Shown here: positions 1 to 8,114 of the stretch, one piece after another
Numbering within the stretch: the first letter of the stretch is position 1
How the letters are laid out: every line of letters starts with the position of its first letter
Source: Deltaproteobacteria bacterium
GTDB lineage: Bacteria; Desulfobacterota; Binatia; DP-6
NCBI GenBank assembly: GCA_005879795.1
Contig: VBKJ01000138.1
Span: forward strand, 1 to 37,666
DNA length: 37,666 nt
Direction of reading: 5' to 3'
The notes under the pieces: model-generated
Database searches by the model: none
What the model was told of the DNA's origin: nothing
Seen by the model: the letters and a program-made list of their open reading frames with translations, nothing else
Translations under genes and position numbers: made by a program

Positions 1-251
1 CGGCCGGCAGCGCCCGCCGGCGAGGCGATCGTCGCGGTGCCGCCAACCGAGCATCAACGCCTGCACTACTTCGGTCGCCGCCATCACCACCTCGTGCCCG
101 GCACCGTGACCATCAACGGCGCGACCTCGACGGCAAGCGCTTCGTCGACCGCGACGCCTTCGTGGCGCACCTCCGCACGGCGGGCGTCGCCGGCGCGCAT
201 GCCAGGCCTCCTCCTCGTGCGCGACGACCGCTCCACTTCGCGCGCGAGTAA
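1..251 (+). pseudogene. frameshifted remnant of an unidentified gene
   Basis: No single frame reads through, but three frames join into a protein-like string. Frame 1 gives a Tyr-Phe-Gly-Arg/His-rich stretch ending in VPGTVTIN near 117. Frame 3 then gives DLDGKRFVDRDAFVAHLRTA (about 123-182). Frame 1 returns with MPGLLLVRDDR (199-231), and another frame ends HFARE followed by TAA at 249-251. The switches suggest several small indels in a once-continuous gene that extends beyond the left edge. I do not recognise the family. Assembly error at the contig edge is the main alternative explanation. Confidence 0.3.
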
Positions 252-339
252 ATGGATCCAGCGTAGCAGCTAAGTTACTGATATCAATATGGTTTCCACA
301 CCCTCTTGCGGGCGGCGTGCCGCCGCCGTACGCTGCAGG

Positions 340-368
340 TTGACCGATGACGCAGTGCATAGTAGATA
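340..368 (+). promoter_or_regulatory. putative sigma70-type promoter of the phasin-like gene
   Basis: A TTGACC -35 box (340-345) is followed after 17 bases by TAGATA (363-368). The region is AT-richer than its surroundings and lies upstream of a strong GAGGAGGAG ribosome site (391-399) and the ATG at 407. The -10 match is weak (3 of 6), so this is tentative. Confidence 0.35.
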
Positions 369-406
369 GCTGGTTTCGATAGCAAGCCCCGAGGAGGAGT
401 CAGCCC

Positions 407-802
407 ATGGCAGAGTCCAGGGCCCGCATTTCGCTGAAGGACGTGCGGGCATCGGTGAAGCGCATGCAGACGGAGGGCGAGAAGCTGGTCACGCGTCTGC
501 GGCGCGACGCACGCGTGTTCGCGACGCGCAGTCGCCGGGAGACCGTGTCCAGCCTGCTGAGCGACGCGCGCAAGCTCCAGGCCGACCTGCGCAAGCGTGC
601 CCAGAAGACGATCGGGGAACTCGAGGCCCGGGGCGAGCGCATCGTCGCCACCCTCGAGGAGCGCGTGGCCGGTGTGGTCGAGGCGCTGGTGAGGACCCTG
701 AACGTCGCCACGCAGAAGGAGCTGGCGGACCTGCGCAAGCGGGTGGACGACCTCGAACGCCGGCTCAACGCCCGCTCCAAGGAGAAGGAGGCCGCCGCCT
801 GA
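407..802 (+). CDS. phasin-like coiled-coil protein
   Basis: A 131-residue, Arg/Lys/Glu-rich, fully helical protein with no signal peptide or membrane segment. The heptad-like C-terminal stretch from about residue 100 (ATQKELADLRKRVDDLERRL) resembles the end of phasin or polyhydroxyalkanoate granule-associated proteins, where it mediates oligomerisation. By family analogy it would coat storage granules or act as a small DNA- or membrane-associated coiled coil. No PHA synthase gene is in the window, so the granule role is inference. The ATG at 407 is fixed by a strong GAGGAGGAG site 7 bases upstream. The gene stands alone and converges on hyuB with only 3 bases between the stop codons. Confidence 0.7.
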   Translation: MAESRARISLKDVRASVKRMQTEGEKLVTRLRRDARVFATRSRRETVSSLLSDARKLQADLRKRAQKTIGELEARGERIVATLEERVAGVVEALVRTLNVATQKELADLRKRVDDLERRLNARSKEKEAAA

Positions 803-805
803 AGC

Positions 806-2356
806 TCACCGGCGCCCGGGGCGGCCGAAGCCGCCGCCCCCGGGCGTCTCGATCCGGAGGCGCGCGCCCGGTTCGGCGGCGAACGTAGTCTTCGCGGGGA
901 TGCGGCGGGCGCGCCCATCGCGTGCGATCCAGTCGCGACCCACGGCGCCCGGTCCGCCGCCTGCGAGCCCGTAAGGTGGCACGCGTCTCCGCTCGGCGAG
1001 GAGCGTCACCTCCGTCGGCACGAGGAGCTCGATCTCGCGCACCACGCCGTCGCCACCCCGGTGACGGCCGCGCCCGCCGGACCCGCGCCGCACGGCATAG
1101 CGCCGCACCCTGAGCGGATAGTACGCTTCGAGGGCCTCGACCGGCGTGTTCATGGTGTTCGTCATGTGGGTGTGCACTGCGGAGAGGCCCGGTCCGTGCG
1201 GGCCAGCGCCGGCGCCGCCCGCGAGCGTCTCGTAGTAGGCGAAGCCCAGGCCACCGAGCGCCAGGTTGTTCATCGAACCGGCGCTTGCGGCCGGGACGCG
1301 ATCGGGCGCGGCGCGCGCCAGGGCATGGAGCAGCACGTCGACGATGCGCTGCGAGGTCTCGACGTTGCCGCCCGCCACGGCGGCCGGAAAGCGCGCGTTC
1401 ACGATCGAGCCCTCGGGAGCAGCGATGGTGAGCGGGCGCGCGAGGCCGTCGTTCGGCGGCAGGCGCTCCTCGGCGAGCGCGGTGAACACGTAGAGGACCG
1501 CCGAGCGCGTGACCGCGAGGTTCGCGTTCACGGGGCCGCGGGTCTGAGGCGCGGAGCCGGCGAAGTCGACCCGGGCGCGGCCGCGGCCGATGGTGATCGC
1601 GACCGCGACCGGGAGCCGCGTCGCGCCGAGCCCGTCGTCGTCGAGGACGTCGGTCGCGCGGTAGGTTCCGGCCGGCAGGCGCGCGAGGCTCGCGCGCATG
1701 AGGGCGGCCGAGTACGCCTGCAGGGCCGCCATCTGCGCCGCCAGCCGGCGCACGCCGCCCGCCCTCGCCAGGGCCTGGAGCCGGTCGGCGCCCACGCGCA
1801 GCGCCGACCACTGCGCCATGAGGTCGCCCTCCCGCTCGGCGGGCACGCGCGTGTTGGCGAGAAAGAGCGCGAGCACGTCCGTGGCCACGCGCCCCGCGCT
1901 CACCAGCCGTACGGGAGGAAGCCGGAAGCCCTCCTGGAAGATCTCGGTCGCCAGCGGCATCGAGCCGGGCGACATGCCGCCCATGTCGGCATGGTGCGCG
2001 CGGTTGGCGACGTAAGCGAACGGGCGGCGCGCGCTGGGGAGGAAGGCAGGCGCCACCAGGGTCACGTCGGGCAGATGCGTGCCCCCGGCGAAGGGGTCGT
2101 TCAGGATCACGACGTCGCCCGGTCCCATGGCGACCCGCTCGAGGGCGGCGCGCACCGCGAGCGGCGTCGAGCCCAGGTGGACCGGGATGTGGGCCGCCTG
2201 CGCGGCGAGCGCGCCGCGCGCGTCGAACACCGCGCACGAGTAGTCGCGCCGCTCCTTGATGTTGGGCGAGAGGGCCGTCCGACCGAGCACAACGCCCATC
2301 TCCTCGGCGACCCCGGCCAGGCGATGGTGGGCGATCTCGAGCGCGACCGCGTCCAT
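806..2356 (-). CDS. hyuB: hydantoinase B / oxoprolinase subunit B family protein
   Basis: A 516-residue HyuB-family protein of usual length. Family hallmarks visible are NDPFAGGTHLPDVTLV near residue 85, the following RAHHADMGG segment, GGNVETSQR in the middle, and a Gly-rich end (TPGGGGFGRPGRR). HyuB works with HyuA in ATP-dependent opening of cyclic amides such as N-methylhydantoin or 5-oxoproline; the substrate cannot be told from sequence. Its ATG shares one base with the hyuA stop (TGATG), indicating translational coupling. It is the last gene of the maf-to-hyuB run. proC lies a few genes upstream, so a 5-oxoproline/glutamate/proline link is conceivable but only a guess. Confidence 0.92.
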   Translation of the reverse strand: MDAVALEIAHHRLAGVAEEMGVVLGRTALSPNIKERRDYSCAVFDARGALAAQAAHIPVHLGSTPLAVRAALERVAMGPGDVVILNDPFAGGTHLPDVTLVAPAFLPSARRPFAYVANRAHHADMGGMSPGSMPLATEIFQEGFRLPPVRLVSAGRVATDVLALFLANTRVPAEREGDLMAQWSALRVGADRLQALARAGGVRRLAAQMAALQAYSAALMRASLARLPAGTYRATDVLDDDGLGATRLPVAVAITIGRGRARVDFAGSAPQTRGPVNANLAVTRSAVLYVFTALAEERLPPNDGLARPLTIAAPEGSIVNARFPAAVAGGNVETSQRIVDVLLHALARAAPDRVPAASAGSMNNLALGGLGFAYYETLAGGAGAGPHGPGLSAVHTHMTNTMNTPVEALEAYYPLRVRRYAVRRGSGGRGRHRGGDGVVREIELLVPTEVTLLAERRRVPPYGLAGGGPGAVGRDWIARDGRARRIPAKTTFAAEPGARLRIETPGGGGFGRPGRR

Positions 2357-4305
2357 CAGGTCTCGAGCATGAGTCCGCCCAGCCGGTCGACGCTGGCGCG
2401 CCAGCCCGGCGGGACGAGCGTCGTCGCGCTGTACTCGCAGATCACGACCGGGCCGCGGAGCCGGCGGCCGGGCTCGAGATCGTCGCGCCGATGGACCGCC
2501 GCCCGGCGGGCCCCGCCCGCGAACACGACCGGCCGGGTCGCGAGCGGCGCCGCCCGGTTGCCGCGCGGCGCCCGCTCGGCCGGGAGCCCTGCCCGGCCCC
2601 CGCGCGCCCGCGCGCGCAGCGTCACCACCTCCACCGGGCGGCGGGGATCGGCATGCCCGAAGAGGCGCGCGTGCGCGCGATGGAAGGCACGCTCCCAGCC
2701 GGGCCCGTGGGGCACCAAGACCTCGTAAGCCTGCCCCGCGTAGCGCACCTCGAGGAGCCGCTCGATCGCCGCGGGACGCACGCCCTCGCGCCGGAGGTCG
2801 CGCTCGGCGTCCCGCACGAGCGCGCGGAAGCCCGCTTCGAGCACACCCGCGGGGGGCGCCACGGCGCGCAGCGTCCGGCCATGGTCCCGCACCACCTCGG
2901 CCGCGAGCACTCCCCACGCCGAGAGGAGCCCCGGCTGCCGCGGCACGTAGACGCGCCGGATGCCGAGCGCCTCGGCGAGCTCGGCGGCGTGCAGCGCGCC
3001 CGCGCCCCCGAACGCGACCAGCGTGAAGGCCCGGGGATCGTGCCCGCGCTCGACGGTGATGACGCGCAGCGCGCGCTCCATGGCCGCGTTCGCCACGCGC
3101 ACGATGCCGGCCGCGGCCGCCTCGACGGAGCCTCCGAGGCGGCGCGCAAGCGGCGCGATCGCCCGCACGGCGCGGGCGCGGTCGAGGCGCATCGCGCCGC
3201 CCAGGAACTCGGTCTCCACTAGTCGCCCGAGGACGAGATTTGCATCGGTCACGGTCGGCACGGTCCCGCGGCCGTAGCAGGCGGGCCCGGGATCGGCGCC
3301 CGCACTCTCCGGGCCGACGCGCAGCGCGCCGCCGCGATCGAGCCGCGCGAGCGACCCGCCGCCGGCGCCGACGGTGTGGATGTCGATCGCGGGCACGCGC
3401 ACCGGCAGCCCGTCGATGGACGTCTCGCTCCGGTAGGCGAGGGCGCCATCGACTAGGCTCACGTCGGCCGACGTGCCCCCCATGTCGAGCGTGATGACCC
3501 GCCGGTGCCCGGCGCGGCGGGCGCGCTCCGCCGCCCCGACGACGCCGCCCGCGGGGCCGGAGAGGATGGTGCGCACCGGCTCGGCGCACGCCGTCGGCGC
3601 GCCGATGAGCCCGCCGCCCGACTGCATGACGCGGAGCCGCCGTCCCGGGACCACCCCCGCCAGGGCGCGCAGGTGACGGGCCATGGCGGGGCCTACGTAG
3701 GCGTTCAGGGCCGTCGTCGCCACGCGCTCGTACTCGCGGTACTCGCGCAGGAGCCGGTGCGAGAGCGTCACGTGCAGGCCGCGTCCGGCGAGCGCCCGGC
3801 CGAGCCGGCGCTCGTGCGCGGGCTCGGCGTAGGCGTGGAGGAGGCAGACGCCCACGGCGGTCGCCCGGCTGCGCGCCACGGCGGCCACGGCGCGGGCCAC
3901 CTCGCGCGGAGCGAGCGGCGTCTCCACCGTCCCGTCGGCGAGCACGCGCTCGCGCACGCCGATGCGCCGCGCGCGCGGCACGAGCGGCGCCGGCCGGCGT
4001 GGCTCGAGCGCGTAGAGCTCGGGCCGCACCTGCCGGCCGATCTCGACCACGTCCTCGAAGCCTGCGGTGGTGAGGAGCACGACGCGCGCGCCGCGGCGCT
4101 CGAGGAGCGCGTTGGTTGCCACCGTCGAGCCGTAGTGGAGCCGCGCCGCGCCGCCCAGCGCGGCGAGCCCGGCACGCACCGCGACCGCCGGGTCGCGCGG
4201 CGTGGAGCGCACCTTCAAGACCCGCAGCCGCCGGCCGACCACGGCCACCAGGTCGGTGAAGGTGCCGCCGGTGTCGACGCCGACGAGGACGGGCGGGGGG
4301 GTCAG
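2356..4305 (-). CDS. hyuA: hydantoinase A / oxoprolinase subunit A family protein, probable CTG start
   Basis: ATPase-type subunit partner of HyuB, about 649 residues. It has the ASKHA-fold phosphate loops DTGGTFTD (residues 11-18) and DMGGTSADV (about 274-282), and a typical AFGGAGALHA segment. The first canonical in-frame start is GTG at 4248, which would cut off DTGGTFTD. The frame stays open upstream, but no ATG, GTG or TTG occurs in the stretch I read back through the fmdB 3' end. The best start seen is CTG at 4305-4303, overlapping the fmdB TGA as CTGA, the same geometry as the usual ATGA coupling. A weak GAGAAG lies about 8 bases before it. The function call is firm; the CTG start is inference. 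A lost ATG through sequencing error is the alternative. Confidence 0.9.
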   Translation of the reverse strand: MTPPPVLVGVDTGGTFTDLVAVVGRRLRVLKVRSTPRDPAVAVRAGLAALGGAARLHYGSTVATNALLERRGARVVLLTTAGFEDVVEIGRQVRPELYALEPRRPAPLVPRARRIGVRERVLADGTVETPLAPREVARAVAAVARSRATAVGVCLLHAYAEPAHERRLGRALAGRGLHVTLSHRLLREYREYERVATTALNAYVGPAMARHLRALAGVVPGRRLRVMQSGGGLIGAPTACAEPVRTILSGPAGGVVGAAERARRAGHRRVITLDMGGTSADVSLVDGALAYRSETSIDGLPVRVPAIDIHTVGAGGGSLARLDRGGALRVGPESAGADPGPACYGRGTVPTVTDANLVLGRLVETEFLGGAMRLDRARAVRAIAPLARRLGGSVEAAAAGIVRVANAAMERALRVITVERGHDPRAFTLVAFGGAGALHAAELAEALGIRRVYVPRQPGLLSAWGVLAAEVVRDHGRTLRAVAPPAGVLEAGFRALVRDAERDLRREGVRPAAIERLLEVRYAGQAYEVLVPHGPGWERAFHRAHARLFGHADPRRPVEVVTLRARARGGRAGLPAERAPRGNRAAPLATRPVVFAGGARRAAVHRRDDLEPGRRLRGPVVICEYSATTLVPPGWRASVDRLGGLMLET

Positions 4306-4607
4306 GAGGCCGACTTCTCGCTGGAGCTGCCGGGCTTGGTCTCGGATTTCGCCTCGGACTTGCCGTCCGCCTTGCTCTCGGCGGCGGCCGACTCCTTGCC
4401 GCCCTCCTTCTTGGCGCCGTTTCCGCTCCCGGCGCGCCCGTAGTCGGTGACGTACCAGCCGCTGCCCTTCAGCTGGAAGCTCGTGCTCGAGATGAGGCGC
4501 CGGACCTTGCGCTTGCAGCGAGGGCAGCGCGACAGCGGGGGGTCGGTGATGCGCTGCATCTCCTCGAAGTCCCCGCAGTGCTCGCAGCGGTACTCGTAGA
4601 TCGGCAT
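4302..4607 (-). CDS. FmdB-family zinc ribbon protein
   Basis: A 101-residue protein beginning MPIYEYRCEHCG, the signature of the FmdB/CxxC_CxxC_SSSS putative regulatory family. The zinc-binding pairs are CEHC and CPRC within the first 40 residues, followed by the family's SSTSF segment and a GWYVTDY motif. The last 40 residues are a low-complexity Lys/Glu/Ser/Ala tail, probably disordered. The molecular role of the family is poorly defined; FmdB was named from a putative regulator of formamidase/amide metabolism, which suits a neighbour of hyuAB. The start is 10 bases after DUF167, and the stop overlaps the proposed hyuA CTG start. Confidence 0.88.
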   Translation of the reverse strand: MPIYEYRCEHCGDFEEMQRITDPPLSRCPRCKRKVRRLISSTSFQLKGSGWYVTDYGRAGSGNGAKKEGGKESAAAESKADGKSEAKSETKPGSSSEKSAS

Positions 4608-4617
4608 CGTGAACGGT

Positions 4618-4950
4618 CTAACTACGCCCCTTCTCCCTGTCAACGGACGGCACCGCGCCCAGGCGCTCCCGCACCGTCTCGGCGGCAAGCCCGCGGACCC
4701 GCACCCGCTTCTCCCGTCCGTGCACCCCGCCCTCGAGCTCCAGGTCTCCCGGCCGGACGCCCAGCAGCCGGGCGAGGAGGCGGAGCAGCTCCCGGTTGGC
4801 CGCCCCCTCGACCGGCGGCGCCGCGACCCGCACGCGGAGCGCGTCGCCATGGAGACCCGCCACGCCCGCTCGCCCGGCGCCGGGGACGACGTGGACCCGC
4901 AGCACCGCGCCGTCCGAGGCGGCCCGGAGCCACGGGGGTGGGTCAGGCAA
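4618..4950 (-). CDS. DUF167 / YggU family protein
   Basis: A 110-residue basic protein with the DUF167 pattern: a hydrophobic strand LRVHVVPGAG, then LRVRVAAPPVEGAANRELL, which is the most conserved segment of the family, and a helix LLARLLGVRPGDLEL. The family has a small alpha/beta fold and no settled biochemical function. The order yggS-proC-yggT-DUF167 recurs in many bacteria, and that synteny supports the call. The start overlaps the end of yggT by 8 bases, consistent with coupled translation. Confidence 0.88.
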   Translation of the reverse strand: MPDPPPWLRAASDGAVLRVHVVPGAGRAGVAGLHGDALRVRVAAPPVEGAANRELLRLLARLLGVRPGDLELEGGVHGREKRVRVRGLAAETVRERLGAVPSVDREKGRS

Positions 4951-5272
4951 GAAACGCCTGCAGGGCGCTCATCTCGAAGGCCAGCCGGCGGAGGCTCTGC
5001 ACGATGACCGTCTGCGCGAACATGATCACGAGGATCACGACGATCGGGGAGAGGTCGAGCCCACCCACGATCACGAACGGCAGCCGCCGGCGCACCTGGT
5101 AGAGGACGGGCTCGGTCACGCCGTAGATGAAGCGCACGATGGGATTGCGCGGGTCGGGGTTGACCCAGGAGAGGACGGCCCCGATGATGATGAGCCAGAA
5201 GTAGAGTTGGAGGAGCATGTTGAGAGCTTGGGCAACGAAGAGGACGAACTGCCGGAGCACGAACTGCGGCAT
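4943..5272 (-). CDS. yggT: YggT family integral membrane protein
   Basis: A 109-residue YggT-family protein with one repeat unit and two main hydrophobic stretches, at about residues 13-37 and 72-92. Between them is the family motif SWVNPDPRNPIVRFIYGVTEPVL. Family members affect osmotic tolerance or membrane and septum organisation in several bacteria (YlmG in Gram-positives), but no biochemical activity is established. It starts 9 bases after the proC stop in the conserved yggS-proC-yggT order. Confidence 0.92.
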   Translation of the reverse strand: MPQFVLRQFVLFVAQALNMLLQLYFWLIIIGAVLSWVNPDPRNPIVRFIYGVTEPVLYQVRRRLPFVIVGGLDLSPIVVILVIMFAQTVIVQSLRRLAFEMSALQAFLA

Positions 5273-5281
5273 GCGTGACGC

Positions 5282-6091
5282 CTACGCGGCCGCCAGCTCC
5301 CGCGCGCGCCGCGTCGCCGCCTCGACGGCCGCGATGACGGCATCGCGGAAATGGAGGGAGTCGAGTGTGGTGAGCCCGGCCTGCGTCGTCCCCCCCGGCG
5401 ACACGACCATCTCGCGCAGCTCGCGTGACGAGAGTCCGCTCTCGGAGAGCATCGCAGCCGCGCCGCCGAGCGTCGCGTGCGCGAGCTGGGTGGCCAGGTT
5501 CTGCGGAAGTCCGCCGCGCACGCCGCCCTCGCTCAGGCACTCGGCGAAGAGGTAGACGAATGCGGGTCCGCTGCCCGAGAGCGCGGTCACGGCGTCGAGC
5601 AGGTCCTCCCCGGTGATCGAGACCGCCTCGCCCACCGCCTTGAAGAGCTTCAAGGTGTGCTTCAGGTCCGCCGGCGTCGCCTTCGCGCCGGGCACCGCCA
5701 CCGAGATGCCCCGCCCGACGAGCGCCGGGGTGTTGGGCATGACACGCACGACCCGCGCCTGGCCTCCCAGCCCGGCCTCGAGCCGGCGGAGCGGGAAGCC
5801 CGCCGCGATCGAGACGAAGAGCTTGCGCGGCGTGACCTCGGCGCGGATCTCCTCGAGCACGGTCGCCATGTTCTGGGGCTTCACCGCCAGAATGATGGTC
5901 TGCGAGCCCCGCACCAGCTGGCGGTTGTCGCGCGCCACCTCGATCCTGTGCGTCCGCTTGAGGCGCCGGAGCTGCACGTCGACCGGGTCGCTGGCCCAGA
6001 TGTCGTCCGCGTCGTGATGTCCGGCGCGGAGGAGCCCCCGGATCAAGGCCCCCGCCATGTTGCCGGCGCCGACGAAGCCGATCTTCTTCAT
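5282..6091 (-). CDS. proC: pyrroline-5-carboxylate reductase
   Basis: A 269-residue enzyme catalysing the last step of proline synthesis: NAD(P)H-dependent reduction of 1-pyrroline-5-carboxylate. The N-terminal Rossmann fold shows GFVGAGNMA (residues 5-13). The conserved C-terminal dimerisation/active-site region includes ALSGSGPAFVYLF and the motif VVSPGGTTQAGL, both characteristic of P5CR. Length matches the family. The ATG overlaps the yggS stop (ATGA), so translation is coupled. Confidence 0.96.
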   Translation of the reverse strand: MKKIGFVGAGNMAGALIRGLLRAGHHDADDIWASDPVDVQLRRLKRTHRIEVARDNRQLVRGSQTIILAVKPQNMATVLEEIRAEVTPRKLFVSIAAGFPLRRLEAGLGGQARVVRVMPNTPALVGRGISVAVPGAKATPADLKHTLKLFKAVGEAVSITGEDLLDAVTALSGSGPAFVYLFAECLSEGGVRGGLPQNLATQLAHATLGGAAAMLSESGLSSRELREMVVSPGGTTQAGLTTLDSLHFRDAVIAAVEAATRRARELAAA

Positions 6092-6819
6092 GAACCCTCT
6101 CCCCCTACGGAAGAGCCGGGCCGGCTCGCGCCGGGGCCACGACCTCCAAACAGCGCGCGTCCGAGTCGCAGCAGCGTCGCGCCTTCCTCGACCGCAACCG
6201 GAAAATCGTCACTCATTCCCATAGAGAGGTGGGGCAGTTCAACCCCGAGGCGGGTCTGGGCACGGTCCCGGAGCTCCCGCAGCACCCGGAAATGGGGCCG
6301 GGACGCCTCCGGGCGCTCCGGGGACGGGGGGATCGCCATCAGACCCTCGAGACGGAGCTCGGGGTGGCCGAGGATCGCCTTCGCCACCTCCTCCACCCGG
6401 TCGGGCGGCACCCCGCGCTTCGCCCGCTCGCCCGCGACGTTCACCTGCACGAGGACGGCCAGCGAGCGGCCGGCGCGCGCCGCCTCGGCCGCCAGGGCGT
6501 CCGCCAGAGGCGCCGAATCGACCGTGTGCACCCGGTCGAAGAGGCCGATCGCGGCGCGCACCTTGTTGCGCTGGAGGCCGCCGATGAGGTGCCAGGCCGC
6601 CGGCCCGGCGACAGCCGCCCGCTTGCCTCGGGCCTCCTGCACGTAGTTCTCGCCGATGTCGCTGAGCCCGGCGGCGAGGGCCGTCGTGATCGCCGCGGCC
6701 GGCAGGGTCTTGGTGACCGCCACGATGCGGACCGACGCCGGGTCGCGTCCCACCCGGCGGGCGGCATCCGCCACCGCCTGCCGCACCGCCGCGATGCGCG
6801 CGGCGATCTCATCGCGCAA
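6088..6819 (-). CDS. yggS: YggS-family pyridoxal phosphate homeostasis protein
   Basis: A 243-residue member of the PLP-binding alanine-racemase-like barrel family (YggS/PROSC), which buffers free PLP and has no catalytic turnover. The PLP lysine is in VAVTKTLP near residue 37. GENYVQEARGK, WHLIGGLQRNK and the C-terminal LSMGMSDDFPVAVEEGATLLRLGRALFG are the family signature. The start is TTG at 6819, supported by a GAGGAGG ribosome site 9 bases upstream inside the 3' end of maf, with which it overlaps by 11 bases. Confidence 0.95.
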   Translation of the reverse strand: MRDEIAARIAAVRQAVADAARRVGRDPASVRIVAVTKTLPAAAITTALAAGLSDIGENYVQEARGKRAAVAGPAAWHLIGGLQRNKVRAAIGLFDRVHTVDSAPLADALAAEAARAGRSLAVLVQVNVAGERAKRGVPPDRVEEVAKAILGHPELRLEGLMAIPPSPERPEASRPHFRVLRELRDRAQTRLGVELPHLSMGMSDDFPVAVEEGATLLRLGRALFGGRGPGASRPGSSVGGEGS

Positions 6820-7387
6820 GGAGCCCTGCCTCCTCGAGCGCCCGGCCCACCTCGATGAGCGGGAGCCCGATCACGTTGGTGAACGAGCCGTCGATGCGCT
6901 CGATCAGCCCGGCCCCGAGGCCCTGGACGGCGTAGGCGCCGGCCTTGTCGTCGCCTTCGCGGGTCGCCACGTAGCGCTCGATGGCGCGCACGTCGAGACG
7001 GCGGAAGCGGACACGCGTCAGCACCACGTTGGCGGCGTGCACGGCTCCACCCGGCTGGACGAGCGCGAAGCCGGTCGCCACGCGATGCTCGCGTCCCGCG
7101 AGCTGCGCGAGCATGCGTGCGGCGTCGCCGCCACGCGCGGGCTTGCCGAGCATGACGCCGTCGACCTCGACGATCGTGTCGGCGGCGAGGACCCAGTCGG
7201 AGGGCCGCCGCGCCACAACCGCCGCCGCCTTCGCGTGCGCGAGGCGCAGGACGAGGTCGACGGCCGCCTCGCCGGGGAGCGGGCGCTCGTCCACCTCCGC
7301 GGGCAGGACGTCGTAGGAGACGCCGAGCCAGGCGAGGAGCTGCTGGCGCCGCGGAGACCCCGAAGCGAGCACGAGCACCCGCCGCAT
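6809..7387 (-). CDS. maf: Maf-like nucleotide pyrophosphatase
   Basis: A 192-residue Maf/YhdE protein starting LVLASGSPRRQQLL, the family fingerprint. VLAADTIVEVDGVMLGKP carries the catalytic Asp region, and the C-terminal half has DKAGAYAVQGLGAGLIERIDGSFTNVIGLPL. Maf proteins hydrolyse dTTP, UTP or modified nucleoside triphosphates to monophosphates and have been linked to septum arrest. I chose ATG 7387, which sits directly at the family start; a TTG nine codons upstream (7414) is possible. It is the first gene of the maf-to-hyuB run. A perfect TTGACA lies just upstream (7413-7408), but no good -10 box follows it. Confidence 0.94.
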   Translation of the reverse strand: MRRVLVLASGSPRRQQLLAWLGVSYDVLPAEVDERPLPGEAAVDLVLRLAHAKAAAVVARRPSDWVLAADTIVEVDGVMLGKPARGGDAARMLAQLAGREHRVATGFALVQPGGAVHAANVVLTRVRFRRLDVRAIERYVATREGDDKAGAYAVQGLGAGLIERIDGSFTNVIGLPLIEVGRALEEAGLLAR

Positions 7388-7464
7388 GCTCCCGGGCGCG
7401 TCCGGAGCTGTCAAGTTGCCGGGGGTGTTCGCGGTGGCGCCGCCTGCGGCGGTCGTGTGTCACG

Positions 7465-7493
7465 TTGCGCTCGCCAAACAGTGATGCTATGGC
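7465..7493 (+). promoter_or_regulatory. putative promoter of the truncated secreted-protein gene
   Basis: TTGCGC (7465-7470), a 17-base spacer, then TATGGC (7488-7493), in a locally AT-richer stretch. It would serve the gene starting at 7551. Both boxes are only partial matches. Confidence 0.28.
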
Positions 7494-7550
7494 GCTGGAC
7501 AAACAGGAGTTTCCCGCGAATCTCGGCTCGTGGGCGTGTGGAGGTGGATG

Positions 7551-8114
7551 ATGGTGAGGAAAGTCGTGGTCGGGCTTGCCCTCCTGTGGGCGGCCGCCAA
7601 TGCCGAGGCGGCCGTGGTCTGCCAGAAGAAGTCGGGTGTGTTGTCCGTGAGGGAGACCGCGTGCCAGGAGCAGGAGACGCAGGTCGATGTCCCGTCGCTT
7701 CTCGGTGACCTGCCCACGCGTGTCGGCTCGGTGGAGACTGAAGTTACCCCGCTTCCGTGGACACCCGCTACCGTGGGCACCAGACCCCTTTCGGGAGATG
7801 AGGAGTCCACGACACCCACGTCCGATCCACCGTACCCGGCCGAGTTCGAGCAACGGCTCGTCGAGGTGGTGCGTGTGGGGCGAAACCCGGAGGAGCTCGA
7901 GCCGACGGCGCAGTCGATCCGGAACTGGGTTCGCCAAGCCGAGCGCGATGACGGGCGTCGCCAGGACGGCCTGACCACCGAGGAGCGCCAGGAGCTGCAC
8001 CGGCTCCGGCGCGAGAACGAGGTCCTTCGCGAGGAGCGGGAGATCCTGGAAAGAGCCGCGGCCTGGTTCGCTCGGGAGACCGGCTCGATTCCCCCGAAGG
8101 ATTCGGGTTTGTAA
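7551..8114 (+). CDS. chimeric ORF: exported-protein N-terminus joined to an IS3 OrfA remnant
   Basis: The ATG at 7551 has a GGAGG site 6 bases upstream. The first 20 or so residues (MVRKVVVGLALLWAAANAEA) form a signal peptide. A Cys-containing mature start follows (VVCQKKSGVLSVRETACQEQ), seen in small exported proteins of uncertain role. From about 7739 the sequence becomes an insertion element, and from about 7830 it is clear IS3-family OrfA: PPYPAEFEQRLVEVVRVGR, then TAQSIRNWVRQAERDDGRR, a heptad RLRRENEVLREEREILERAA and the family end AAWFARETGSIPPK. OrfA appears to lack about five residues after NPEEL. The host gene has therefore lost its own 3' end, and this continuous frame is probably accidental rather than a functional fusion. 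Confidence 0.5.
   Translation: MVRKVVVGLALLWAAANAEAAVVCQKKSGVLSVRETACQEQETQVDVPSLLGDLPTRVGSVETEVTPLPWTPATVGTRPLSGDEESTTPTSDPPYPAEFEQRLVEVVRVGRNPEELEPTAQSIRNWVRQAERDDGRRQDGLTTEERQELHRLRRENEVLREEREILERAAAWFARETGSIPPKDSGL

Noticed and set aside
813-846. Perfect CGCCCGGGG/CCCCGGGCG hairpin at the phasin-hyuB junction as a dedicated bidirectional terminator
   Set aside because: It lies inside the codons for the conserved Gly-rich end of HyuB, so coding constraint explains it; no T-run follows. It may still end the phasin transcript, but I do not list it.
1061-2728. Long open frame (555 codons) antisense to hyuA and hyuB, and many similar ones elsewhere
   Set aside because: Composition is Arg/Ala/Gly/His-rich with no domain, and the opposite strand carries clear enzyme motifs. 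High GC makes stop codons rare in the shadow frames.
7530-7550. GTG 7530 as start of the signal-peptide gene
   Set aside because: It would add seven residues before the signal peptide and lacks a ribosome site, whereas ATG 7551 has GGAGG at the right distance.
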